Position numbers and translations under genes: made by a program. The notes beneath the pieces were generated by a model, which worked only from the letters and a program-made list of their open reading frames with translations, ran no database searches and was not told the origin of the DNA. This document shows positions 26,715 to 35,164 of a stretch of 64,000 bases of DNA, one piece after another. The stretch lies in the NCBI RefSeq assembly GCF_004339745.1, contig NZ_SMGP01000004.1, positions 1,099,078 to 1,163,077 on the forward strand. The letters are read 5' to 3'. This DNA comes from Paraburkholderia sp. BL9I2N2. Lineage in GTDB: Bacteria; Pseudomonadota; Gammaproteobacteria; Burkholderiales; Burkholderiaceae. Each line of letters opens with the position of its first letter. The stretch's first letter is position 1.

Positions 26715-28055
26715 ATGACCAGGCACAACCCAGTGCTTCAGCGTAGCAGCAAAGCCCCCATGACACCCGGGCGCCGGCGGCTTCTGTTCATTGGCGCAAT
26801 CTTGCTGTTGGCCGCGCTAGGTTGGGGGCTTGCGACGCTCATCAAGCCCGCCATCCAACGCACGATCGTCATTACAACCGGGGCGGACAACGGCATCTAT
26901 CGCGGTTTTGCGGATCGCTATGCGCCCATCCTGAAACGCGACGGCATTACTCTGGTTATCCGCAGCTCTTCCGGTTCGGTCGAAAACTATGAACGGCTGA
27001 AGAATCCGGATAGCGAATACGAGGTGGGTTTTATTCAATCAGGCACCACCAGCCCGAAAGAAACCGATCATCTGCAGACCATCGCTGCCGTCTCGTATGA
27101 ACCGATCTGGGTGTTCTATCGTGGCGACATCACCGTCAACCGGCTCGTGCAACTGCGCGGCAAAAGGATCGCCATCGGCGTCTCCGGCAGCGGGCTGCTC
27201 AACGTCGCCCAGGTATTGCTCTCCTATAGCGGCGTCACTCGGGACAATACTTCGCTGATGCAAATGGATGCCGTCACGGCATATCAAGGCCTTGAAGACG
27301 GCAAGCTGGATGCTGCTTTTTTTATAGGCAGGCCCGACGCTCCGATGCAGCACACGCTACTCAACAGCAATCTGAAACTGATGGGTTTTGCCCAGGCCGA
27401 CGCGCTGGTGCAAAAATTCCCGTCTCTCTCCAAGATCGTTTTTTCCCGCGCCTCGATCAGCATAGTGGATGACCTTCCGCAAGCCGACATCACCCTGTTA
27501 GCCGCCACCGCTCTGCTCGTGTCGAAAGACACCATGCATCCCGCACTGGTCTACCTGCTGCTAGACGCGGCCAGAACCGTGCACGGCGCCGAAGATTACT
27601 TTACGCCGCACGGCGCGTTTCCCAACCTGAACACCGACGAATTTCCCATTTCGGACGAAAGCACGCGCTACTTCAAATCCGGTCGTCCGTTCCTGCAGCG
27701 CTACCTTCCGTTCTGGCTGGCCAGCTTTGTCGAAAGGCGTCTGCTGATCCTGGTACCGTTCATAGCCATAATGCTCGGCTTGCTACAGGCGTTGCCGCGC
27801 ATGGTGGAGGGGCGGATCAAGAGACGGCTCGCGGTTTGGTACCGCGAAATCAAAGCGCTGGAAGATGAAATATGGAAAAACAGGCAACCGACCCGTGAGC
27901 AGATTACGCAATGGCGCGATGAAATCGAGGACATCGATGCACACGCCAGTCAGATACGGATACCGCAGCGCTATTTTCAGGATGTGTACGCGCTCAAACA
28001 GGCGATCAGTGTCGTCAGGGATCGGATTGCCCGAATTGCAGGAAACATCAAGTAA
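26715..28055 (+). CDS. TAXI-family TRAP solute receptor with extra membrane anchors
   Basis: A 446-residue protein. An N-terminal anchor (RLLFIGAILLLAALGWGLAT) precedes a TAXI substrate-binding domain: TIVITTGADNGIYRGFADRY, GFIQSG, VSYEPIWVFYRG, LRGKRIAIGVSGSGLLNVAQ. A second membrane segment near 335-355 (LILVPFIAIMLGLLQALP) is followed by a cytosolic helical tail of about 80 residues. Typical TAXI receptors are about 320 residues with no tail. No TRAP permease gene lies near it, so it may sense rather than transport (inference). The substrate is unknown. Confidence 0.85.
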   Translation: MTRHNPVLQRSSKAPMTPGRRRLLFIGAILLLAALGWGLATLIKPAIQRTIVITTGADNGIYRGFADRYAPILKRDGITLVIRSSSGSVENYERLKNPDSEYEVGFIQSGTTSPKETDHLQTIAAVSYEPIWVFYRGDITVNRLVQLRGKRIAIGVSGSGLLNVAQVLLSYSGVTRDNTSLMQMDAVTAYQGLEDGKLDAAFFIGRPDAPMQHTLLNSNLKLMGFAQADALVQKFPSLSKIVFSRASISIVDDLPQADITLLAATALLVSKDTMHPALVYLLLDAARTVHGAEDYFTPHGAFPNLNTDEFPISDESTRYFKSGRPFLQRYLPFWLASFVERRLLILVPFIAIMLGLLQALPRMVEGRIKRRLAVWYREIKALEDEIWKNRQPTREQITQWRDEIEDIDAHASQIRIPQRYFQDVYALKQAISVVRDRIARIAGNIK

Positions 28056-28189
28056 TAACCAACTTGCCTCTAGCAGGCACTCGGTGTCTACCCGGCAATG
28101 CCGTGGAGTCCTCTCGTATCTGGCCGAAGACAAATGGCGCGACGTGCCATTGGCAAGGCCGTGTTGCACTCGCAGGCGCCGCGGCCTCT

Positions 28190-29113
28190 TCAGCGGTCGA
28201 ACCAGCGGTACTGCAGCGTCAAGGCGATGGACGTGAAGTTGCCCCCGGCGCGTGTGACAAGACCGTGCGAATACGCGAGCTTCGTCGACCAGCCTCGGGC
28301 GATCGGCAAGGAAAAGGTGACACCGTAACGCACGTTGGCCTGGCGATCCTCACCCGGCACATCGTTGACCGACGTTCGGCCTCCAGCGGCGTATCCGAAG
28401 TCGGCTGCGATCCAGAGTCCGGGGCGGAAGGTATAGCCGCTGTGCAATTGGAACGCCATCAAGGGGGCTTGAGAGCGCTGATTGCCGCCGAAGAAGTTAT
28501 TGTTGCTCGTGAAGAACCACACTCCCGCGGACCCATCGACAAACCAGTCGCCCAAAGGCTGAGATACCCCTATTTCAGGTTTGAACGAGTACCGGTTCGC
28601 GCCGACATTCACGAGCCGGGAGCCCACGTACTGGCCGCTGGGCACGACTATCGTGAGGCTCGTGCCGACCGAAGTGGTCGACTGTGGCCTGATGAACGCC
28701 TCGACGGGCAAAGGCGGATTACCGAAAAGATTGAAGGCGAAGCGCAGCCGGATGTCGCCAAGGCCGGCGCGATGCACTTGCGTCGGTGCATCGATCACAT
28801 TTCCACTGACATTGCCGCGCGCAAAGGGCGCCGCGATTCCGAACGATGCGGTGTGCCCCACGAGGCTAAAAGTCGAGACATAACCAAGCGAGTAGATGTT
28901 GAACCGAGCCTGCACGCCTGAGATCGGTAACGAAGAATCGGTCAGCACGTCGCCTGAAAGATAGGCCCAGGTTGCGACCAGGAAATGGGTGCCGATGGGC
29001 GACGGAGAATAGGTGCGTGGTTCGAGTTCCTGAGCGCACGTGGCGGTGACTGAAAACAGAAGTCCGAGTGCGCTGTATTGGATTGGCGCCCAACGGCATG
29101 GACGACGTCTCAT
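28190..29113 (-). CDS. Outer-membrane beta-barrel, phenol MetA-pathway/SphA family
   Basis: A 307-residue protein with a signal peptide ending near TATCAQ. It is a repeating amphipathic beta-strand protein (PIGTHFLVATWAYLSG, FGIAAPFARGNV, FGYAAGGRTSVND) ending in an aromatic-rich strand (SIALTLQYRWFDR), typical of outer-membrane barrels. It resembles the 'phenol degradation MetA-pathway' (SphA) transporter-like family. The reverse frame is open to 29479; ATG 29113 has AGGG 7 bases upstream. Copy 7 of the repeated element lies 111 bases upstream. Confidence 0.8.
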   Translation of the reverse strand: MRRRPCRWAPIQYSALGLLFSVTATCAQELEPRTYSPSPIGTHFLVATWAYLSGDVLTDSSLPISGVQARFNIYSLGYVSTFSLVGHTASFGIAAPFARGNVSGNVIDAPTQVHRAGLGDIRLRFAFNLFGNPPLPVEAFIRPQSTTSVGTSLTIVVPSGQYVGSRLVNVGANRYSFKPEIGVSQPLGDWFVDGSAGVWFFTSNNNFFGGNQRSQAPLMAFQLHSGYTFRPGLWIAADFGYAAGGRTSVNDVPGEDRQANVRYGVTFSLPIARGWSTKLAYSHGLVTRAGGNFTSIALTLQYRWFDR

Positions 29114-29496
29114 TGTCGACCCTGGGCTCGCGATCACGCGTGGAAATGAACGCGCGCCCGCACCTGAAGTATATGAGAGAGCATAGGCAACGAGCCTACC
29201 TGTCGCCCTCCGACGGAGGAATAGGACCTTGGTCCGATTGGCAGATATCGGAAGTCGCCACACCATGAAAACAAAAATCGGATAGTGCGGCTTGATGCAA
29301 TCGCGCTCCCATGTGGCATTGCGGCAAAGGCTGCGGCGAGTGCTCCGCCGTTGCGCCAAAACCTGTTTGCGTGCGCGAAAAAGAGCACAACCCGACTGTC
29401 GGGAAGCATGTTGGCGGCGGCGCAAAAGAGCGCGCGAACCGCGCGGTCGTTGCCATGGGGCTGTGCTCGCCTCGTGCACCTTTCAGGAGTCGCCGA
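29114..29496. other. Divergent promoter region
   Basis: 383 bases between the outer-membrane barrel (reverse) and the DUF3141 operon (forward). It holds copy 7 of the repeated element at 29220-29240, closer to the barrel gene (111 bases) than to the DUF3141 start (262 bases). No gene is seen; the long forward frame is the upstream extension of DUF3141. Confidence 0.5.
29220..29240. promoter_or_regulatory. Repeated palindromic element, copy 7
   Basis: AATAGGACCTTGGTCCGATTG, core at 29225-29234. The centre GGACCTTGGTCC is symmetric except for the middle TT pair. It sits between divergent genes and could serve both. Confidence 0.6.
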
Positions 29497-31833
29497 ATGG
29501 ACGCAAGAACGCAGTTGTCCCGCAGTCAGGACATTGCCGCGAAAATCTCCCGCGTGCTGCAAAGGCGTACCCAGGTCGCGCAGGAGAATTTGAGTGAACG
29601 ACTAGGCGATGCGCTTGGCCGCGATCAGGAGGACATTCGCTCGCAGGGTGCTATTCCGACATCATTTGATCCACTGCATACGTGGCAATACGTCACCGAC
29701 GTTGCACAGCGCTCACTTCTCTTCTGGGACACGCTATACCAGCGCGGAACCGAGTTCGTCGAACGAAGTGCCGGTAATCCGACGCCGGTGCTGCATTTCG
29801 AGTATGACATCGTGCTCGACGGTCGCAAGTTCAAGCGACCGGTCAACTATGCGTTGCTGCAACTTCGTCCGCCCGCAGGCGTGGATATCGACGTGAAGAA
29901 GCGTCCCTATTTGATCATTGATCCACGTGCCGGACACGGTCCCGGTATCGGCGGTTTCAAGGACGACTCGCAGGCCGGCGTCGCGCTTCGCGCGGGACAC
30001 CCTGTTTTTTTCGTGGTGTTCTTTCGCGATCCCGAGCCCGGCCAGACGATGCTCGACGTTTGCAGCGCCGAACAGCAGTTCGTAAGAAAGGTTCGCTCGC
30101 TGCATCCGGAGAGTCCAAAGCCGGCGGTCATCGGTAACTGCCAGGGAGGCTGGGCGGCAATGATGCTTGCGAGTTCCGATCCGGACGAGACCGGCCCCAT
30201 CGTCATCAACGGCGCACCGATGTCGTACTGGAGCGGCGCCTGGAGCGAAGGCGAGGGCGACAATCCGATGCGCTACGCCGGCGGCCTTCTCGGGGGCTCG
30301 TGGCTCGCATCGTATGCGGCGGATCTGGGCAACGGCAAATTCGACGGCGCCCATCTGGTGCAGAACTTCGAGAATCTGAACCCAGCCAACACGTTCTGGG
30401 AAAAGTATTACCACCTGTTCGCGAATATCGATACCGAGCCGGCGCGTTTTCTGGAATTCGAGCGTTGGTGGGGAAGCTATTACCTGATGAATCGCGAGGA
30501 GATCGAGTGGATCACGCGCAATCTGTTCGTCGGCAACAAGCTCTGGTCGGGGGGAGTAAGCAGCGGTCACGGCGAGCCGTTCGATCTGCGCAAGATCCGT
30601 TCGCCGATCGTGCTGTTCGCCTCGATGGGCGATAACATCACGCCCCCTCAACAAGCGTTCAACTGGGTCGTGGACCTCTACAAAAGCACGGAAGAGATCA
30701 AGTCGCGAGGGCAGGTGATCGTTGGCCTGATGCACGAGGATATTGGCCATCTCGGCATCTTCGTCTCCGGGAGGGTCGCAAAGAAAGAGCATAAGCAGAT
30801 CGTTTCCGTGCTGGAGACGATCGAAACGTTTCCGCCGGGCCTCTACGGCATGTCGATCAACGAAGTCAAAGGCGGGTCCGGCGAGACGGAATACGAAGTC
30901 GAATTCCGTGAATGCCGGCTCGAGGACATCTCCGCGCATTTCAACCGATTCGGGCGCGTGGACGAGAAGCCGTTCGAGGCGGTGGCCGCGCTGTCGGAGT
31001 TGAATCAGCGAGTCTACGAACTTGTCGGGCAACCCGTGGTGCAGGCGATGTCCAACGAGACGAGCGCCCGCATGTTGCGCGAGTTTCATCCACTGCGGCT
31101 TCAGCGCTGGGCGTTGTCTGGAATGAATCCCTGGCTCGGATGGTTGCATCCGGCCGCGCAGGCGGTCAGAGAGAGTCGCCAACCGGCCGCCGCGGACAAC
31201 CCTTGGCGCAAGCTTGAAGAGACCGGATCGGAAATCATCGGCGCGTCGCTCGACTACTACCGTGCGATGCGCGATGCGGCGACCGAGGCCGGATTCTTCG
31301 GCATCTACGCGAACATGTATTCAATGTTTCTTGCCGATCGTTCACCCGACGGCGCCAATGTGGAAACGCTCACAACCGGTCCTCGCGACACGCCGTTCGT
31401 GCAGGCAGCGTTGCAGTCGATCAGCGAAGGCGGCTACACGGAGGCGCTGGCGCGCGCGGCGTTCCTTCTCGCACGCAAGGGTGCGTCTTTGCCGCTCGCG
31501 CGACTGGAGATGCGCAAGGAACTGGCTGAAATCTATGCGGACTATCTGCCGGACATCAGTGCGGACCAATGGCGGCGCATACGAGGTGTCCAGGAGATCA
31601 TCGCGCGTTACGAACCCGAAGCGGCCATTACGACACTGCCGACGTTGCTCACCCGCGTCGAGGACCGTGAGCGCTTCCTGGAACTGCTTGGAAAGCTCAT
31701 GGCGGACGAACGCGTGTTGAATTCGGCGCCCGACGACGAACAACTGGCGGCGCTCGAACGCATCCGCGCCGTGCTCGTATCGCGTGTCGGTCGCAAGCGT
31801 CAGGGGTCCTTGTCCGACCGGGTTCGCACATGA
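29497..31833 (+). CDS. DUF3141 protein with PhaC-like alpha/beta-hydrolase fold
   Basis: A 778-residue protein. The central domain (about 70-480) looks like the alpha/beta hydrolase fold of polyhydroxyalkanoate synthases. It has a nucleophile elbow GNCQGGW with Cys215 in place of Ser (the G-x-C-x-G-G box of PhaC), an LFASMGDNITPP segment for the acid, and a GHLGIF segment for the His. The helical C-terminal part includes the DUF3141 region. The frame opens at 29311; ATG 29497 has AGGAG 7 bases before it. It heads an operon with phosphate acyltransferase, acetate kinase and FabI genes. The substrate is unknown; an acyl-transfer role on hydroxyacyl-CoA is an inference. Confidence 0.85.
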   Translation: MDARTQLSRSQDIAAKISRVLQRRTQVAQENLSERLGDALGRDQEDIRSQGAIPTSFDPLHTWQYVTDVAQRSLLFWDTLYQRGTEFVERSAGNPTPVLHFEYDIVLDGRKFKRPVNYALLQLRPPAGVDIDVKKRPYLIIDPRAGHGPGIGGFKDDSQAGVALRAGHPVFFVVFFRDPEPGQTMLDVCSAEQQFVRKVRSLHPESPKPAVIGNCQGGWAAMMLASSDPDETGPIVINGAPMSYWSGAWSEGEGDNPMRYAGGLLGGSWLASYAADLGNGKFDGAHLVQNFENLNPANTFWEKYYHLFANIDTEPARFLEFERWWGSYYLMNREEIEWITRNLFVGNKLWSGGVSSGHGEPFDLRKIRSPIVLFASMGDNITPPQQAFNWVVDLYKSTEEIKSRGQVIVGLMHEDIGHLGIFVSGRVAKKEHKQIVSVLETIETFPPGLYGMSINEVKGGSGETEYEVEFRECRLEDISAHFNRFGRVDEKPFEAVAALSELNQRVYELVGQPVVQAMSNETSARMLREFHPLRLQRWALSGMNPWLGWLHPAAQAVRESRQPAAADNPWRKLEETGSEIIGASLDYYRAMRDAATEAGFFGIYANMYSMFLADRSPDGANVETLTTGPRDTPFVQAALQSISEGGYTEALARAAFLLARKGASLPLARLEMRKELAEIYADYLPDISADQWRRIRGVQEIIARYEPEAAITTLPTLLTRVEDRERFLELLGKLMADERVLNSAPDDEQLAALERIRAVLVSRVGRKRQGSLSDRVRT

Positions 31834-31869
31834 CCCGTGTTGCAATGCAGAACCACGAGGGAAACGTCG

Positions 31870-32808
31870 ATGGAACCCAGACATGCGAAGTATGAGCGCT
31901 TGATCGAGTACTGCAGGAACTTGCCGCCACTGCCGACCGCAGTCGTGCATCCGTGCGACCACAGCTCGCTCGCAGGCGCCGTGGAGGCGGCCGGAATGGG
32001 CTTGATAGCGCCGCTGCTGGTCGGACCGCGCGCGCGTCTCGAGTCGCTCGCCGAGGAGCATGGCATCAAGATATCCGAATTTACAATCGTCGATGCGCCG
32101 CATAGCCATGCGGCGGCCGCCGCAGCGGTGCAACTCGTTCGGGAAGGCAAGGCAGAGGCATTGATGAAAGGCAGTCTGCACACAGACGAGTTGATGGCGG
32201 AGGTGATCCGGCGCGATGCCGGCATGCGCAGCGCGCGACGCATCAGTCACTGTTTCGTCATGGACGTGCCGGAGTACGAACATGCGCTGATCATCACCGA
32301 CGCCGCTATCAATATCGCGCCGACGCTGGAGGAGAAGGTCGATATTCTGCAGAACGCAATCGATCTTGGACACGCGTTGCTGTTTGACGAGGTGCGTGTA
32401 GCGATCCTGTCCGCAACCGAATCGGTCAATCCAAAAATCCCGTCGACGGTCGAAGCGGCGGCGCTTTGCAAAATGGTGGACCGGCGCCAGATTACCGGCG
32501 CGCTGGTCGACGGCCCGCTCGCGCTCGATAACGCGATCAACGTCGAAGCCATGCGAATCAAGCAGATCGATTCACCGGTCGCCGGCCGGGCCAACGTGCT
32601 AATGGTGCCGGACCTCGAGTCCGGCAATATGCTCGCGAAAAGCCTGTCCTTTCTTGCGGGAGCGGATGCGGCGGGCATCGTCCTCGGTGCGCGCGTACCG
32701 ATCATTCTGACTAGCCGCGCCGACTCCGTCACCACGCGTCTCGCGTCGTGTGCGGTTGCCGCGCTGGTGGCGAAAGCGCGGCGCGAGGCCGGCAAGGTAA
32801 TCGGGTGA
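31870..32808 (+). CDS. Phosphate acetyl/butyryltransferase
   Basis: A 312-residue enzyme of the Pta/Ptb family: it exchanges CoA for phosphate on acyl-CoA to give acyl-phosphate. Visible motifs include AAGMGLIAPLLVGP, ALMKGSLHTDEL, EYEHALIITDAAINIAPTLE and a C-terminal VPDLESGNMLAKSLSFLAGA. Single-domain length fits Ptb-like enzymes, shorter than full Pta. The next gene encodes acetate kinase, the usual partner, so the pair can make ATP from acetyl-CoA. ATG 31870 follows GAGGG by about 9 bases. Confidence 0.92.
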   Translation: MEPRHAKYERLIEYCRNLPPLPTAVVHPCDHSSLAGAVEAAGMGLIAPLLVGPRARLESLAEEHGIKISEFTIVDAPHSHAAAAAAVQLVREGKAEALMKGSLHTDELMAEVIRRDAGMRSARRISHCFVMDVPEYEHALIITDAAINIAPTLEEKVDILQNAIDLGHALLFDEVRVAILSATESVNPKIPSTVEAAALCKMVDRRQITGALVDGPLALDNAINVEAMRIKQIDSPVAGRANVLMVPDLESGNMLAKSLSFLAGADAAGIVLGARVPIILTSRADSVTTRLASCAVAALVAKARREAGKVIG

Positions 32809-32812
32809 CGAT

Positions 32813-34000
32813 ATGGCCGATGTGATCCTGGTCTTGAATGCGGGCTCGTCCAGCCTGAAGTTCAGTGCATTCGACGCGCAAACGCCTCGCCTCGACCTGG
32901 TCCTGCACGGTCAGCTCGAAGCGCTGTACACGAACCCTCGCTTTTGCTCGACGGGTCGGGACGGCGAGGTGGATACCGAGGAATGGGGCACCGACTACCA
33001 ACTGGGTCATCTTGGCGCAATCGAGTATCTCGCAGGTTTTCTGCGCAGCCATGGCGAGGGGCATCGCCTGATTGCGGTCGGTCATCGGGTCGTGCACGGC
33101 GGCCAGCGGTTTTCCAGGGCGGTCATGGCGACGCCCGACGTGACCGACGAACTAGAATGCCTCAGCCCGCTTGCACCGCTGCATCAGACGCACAACCTCA
33201 AACCGATTCGGATCATCGCGCAATTGCGCCCCGAGATTCCGCAAGTTGCCTGCTTCGACACCATGTTTCACAACACGCAGACGGAAACCTCGAAGGCATA
33301 CGCACTGCCTGCGTCGATTGCGGAGCGGGGTGTGCGCCGGTACGGTTTTCACGGGCTATCGTACGAATACATCGCCAGCGTGCTGCCGGAGGTCGCGCCC
33401 GCCGCTGCCGGCGGGCGTATCGTCGTGGCGCATCTCGGCAACGGTGCCAGCATGTGCGCAATGGTCGCGGGAAAGAGCGTTGCCAGCACGATGGGATTCA
33501 CGGCCGTGGATGGGCTGCCTATGGGCACGCGTTGCGGAAGCCTCGACCCCGGCGTCATCCTGTATCTGCTCGACGAACTGAAGATGGATTCGCAGGAAAT
33601 TGCAGACCTGATATACAAGCGCTCAGGTCTGCTCGGCATGTCGGGGGTGTCGAGCGACATGCGCACGTTGTTGGCGAGCACCGATCCGCATGCGCGCTTT
33701 GCGCTCGACGTCTACACGTACCGGATTGGGCGCGAACTCGGCAGTCTTGCCGCGGCTATGCAGGGTATCGACGGCCTTGTGTTCACGGCCGGCGTCGGCG
33801 AGCACGCGGCGGCGATTCGGGAACGGGTGGTGCTTGACGCGGCGTGGCTAGGAGCCGAACTGGACGACGCGGCCAATCAGGCCGGCGGCCCGTTGATCAG
33901 CCGTCCTTCGAGCAAGGTATCGGTGTGGGTCATTCCAACCAACGAGGAACTCATGATCGCCCGGCATACGCAGTCTGTTACCAGTGCTTCGGCGTTGTGA
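32813..34000 (+). CDS. ackA: Acetate kinase
   Basis: A 395-residue enzyme converting acetyl-phosphate plus ADP to acetate plus ATP. Signature motifs: VLNAGSSSLKFS at the N-terminus, FDTMFH, the second family signature around YGFHGLSYEY, VAHLGNGASM, and VFTAGVGEHAA near the C-terminus. It starts 4 bases after the phosphate acyltransferase stop. It could also take acetyl-phosphate from the phosphoketolase at 56553 (inference). Confidence 0.95.
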   Translation: MADVILVLNAGSSSLKFSAFDAQTPRLDLVLHGQLEALYTNPRFCSTGRDGEVDTEEWGTDYQLGHLGAIEYLAGFLRSHGEGHRLIAVGHRVVHGGQRFSRAVMATPDVTDELECLSPLAPLHQTHNLKPIRIIAQLRPEIPQVACFDTMFHNTQTETSKAYALPASIAERGVRRYGFHGLSYEYIASVLPEVAPAAAGGRIVVAHLGNGASMCAMVAGKSVASTMGFTAVDGLPMGTRCGSLDPGVILYLLDELKMDSQEIADLIYKRSGLLGMSGVSSDMRTLLASTDPHARFALDVYTYRIGRELGSLAAAMQGIDGLVFTAGVGEHAAAIRERVVLDAAWLGAELDDAANQAGGPLISRPSSKVSVWVIPTNEELMIARHTQSVTSASAL

Positions 34001-34080
34001 AGCTAACTGGCGGACCACGGAAACCCGCGCAAGCATCGCGAACATTGTCCATCGCAGGCTTTCTATGAAGGAGTTCCACC

Positions 34081-34863
34081 ATGCCGATCGAACAACCGCG
34101 GTTGATCCTGAAGGAGGCGAGAGCGCTGGTCACTGGCGTCGCCAACGAGCATTCGATTGCGTACGGTTGTGCAAAGGCATTTCATGAGCTCGGGGCCAGT
34201 CTTGCGCTCACCTACGCGAACGACAAGGCCAGGCCTTACGTGGAACCGCTTGCACAGGCGCTCAACGCAGAGATTTTCATGCCGCTCGACGTGACGCATG
34301 ACGGCGAACTGGAGGCCGTCTTCGAGCAGGTCGAGAAGGTGTGGGGGAATCTGGATATCCTCGTTCACGCCGTTGCATGGGCGCCGCAAGAGGACTTGCA
34401 CGGCGGACTGCTGCAGTCCTCGCGCGATGGTTTCCTGAGCGCAATGGACATTTCCTGCCATTCGTTCGTACGCATGGCGCGCCTTGCCGCGCCGTTAATG
34501 AAAGACGGCGGAACCATGCTGACCATGAGCTACTACGGCGCGAACAAAGTCGTGCCGAACTACAGCGTGATGGGGCCGGTCAAGGCGGCCCTCGAAGCCT
34601 GTACGCGATATCTGGCATTTGAGCTGGGGCCAAAGGGCATACGGGTGCATACCATTTCTCCCGGTCCGCTCAAGACACGCGCAGCTTCGGGCCTGAAGGA
34701 TTTCGAGTTGCTGCTCAACGAGGCCGTACATCGTGCGCCGCTGGGCGAAGTGGTCGACATCATGGACGTGGGCTACACCTGCGCGTTTCTGGCCACGCCG
34801 TATGCGCGACGGCTCTCCGGCTCCACGTTGTATATCGACGGCGGACTGAACATCATGGCCTAG
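34081..34863 (+). CDS. fabI: Enoyl-ACP reductase (FabI family)
   Basis: A 260-residue short-chain reductase of the FabI type. It shows the modified cofactor motif VTGVANEHSIAYG, the ILVHAVAWAP segment, and the catalytic pair in Y-x6-K spacing, Tyr161 and Lys168 (NYSVMGPVKAAL). AAGGAG precedes the start by 7 bases. It reduces trans-2-enoyl-ACP with NADH. Its place in a stress operon rather than with fab genes suggests it is an extra FabI, perhaps for changing membrane lipid synthesis under stress (inference). Confidence 0.92.
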   Translation: MPIEQPRLILKEARALVTGVANEHSIAYGCAKAFHELGASLALTYANDKARPYVEPLAQALNAEIFMPLDVTHDGELEAVFEQVEKVWGNLDILVHAVAWAPQEDLHGGLLQSSRDGFLSAMDISCHSFVRMARLAAPLMKDGGTMLTMSYYGANKVVPNYSVMGPVKAALEACTRYLAFELGPKGIRVHTISPGPLKTRAASGLKDFELLLNEAVHRAPLGEVVDIMDVGYTCAFLATPYARRLSGSTLYIDGGLNIMA

Positions 34864-34887
34864 GGCAACTGGCAAGGAGCGACCATC

Positions 34888-35145
34888 ATGGCTGAACTGC
34901 TGCTTGGAAATGTGGAAGAAACCGTCTCTGATGAGGAAATCAGCGAGTTCTTGATAAGGTACGGATTTCCTCAGTGCAGTGAGATCCGCCGTATAGCCGG
35001 TGCGGGCTCGCGGCCGGCGGCGTTGGTGATCTTCAACGATGTGACTGCCGACGGGCTGCGAAAACTGCAGACGCGTGTCCACAACATGTACTGGAAGAAC
35101 CGCACGATCACCGCGCTGCTTCTTCCTGAGCGTGACGAATCATAG
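34888..35145 (+). CDS. RRM-type RNA-binding protein
   Basis: An 85-residue protein that is essentially one RNA-recognition motif. LLLGNVEETVSDEEISEF matches the first strand and helix (RNP2 position), and RPAALVIFND matches the RNP1 strand, though the usual RNP1 aromatics are reduced to one Phe. Starts 24 bases after fabI with AAGGAG about 8 bases upstream. RRM proteins are uncommon in bacteria and may tune RNA stability or translation. Identification rests on pattern alone. Confidence 0.7.
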   Translation: MAELLLGNVEETVSDEEISEFLIRYGFPQCSEIRRIAGAGSRPAALVIFNDVTADGLRKLQTRVHNMYWKNRTITALLLPERDES

Positions 35146-35164
35146 ATATCGGCTGGAGCGGAAC

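Noticed and set aside
29734..31182. A 482-codon reverse frame inside the DUF3141 gene
   Set aside because: Antisense shadow of a real gene; no ribosome site and no family motifs.
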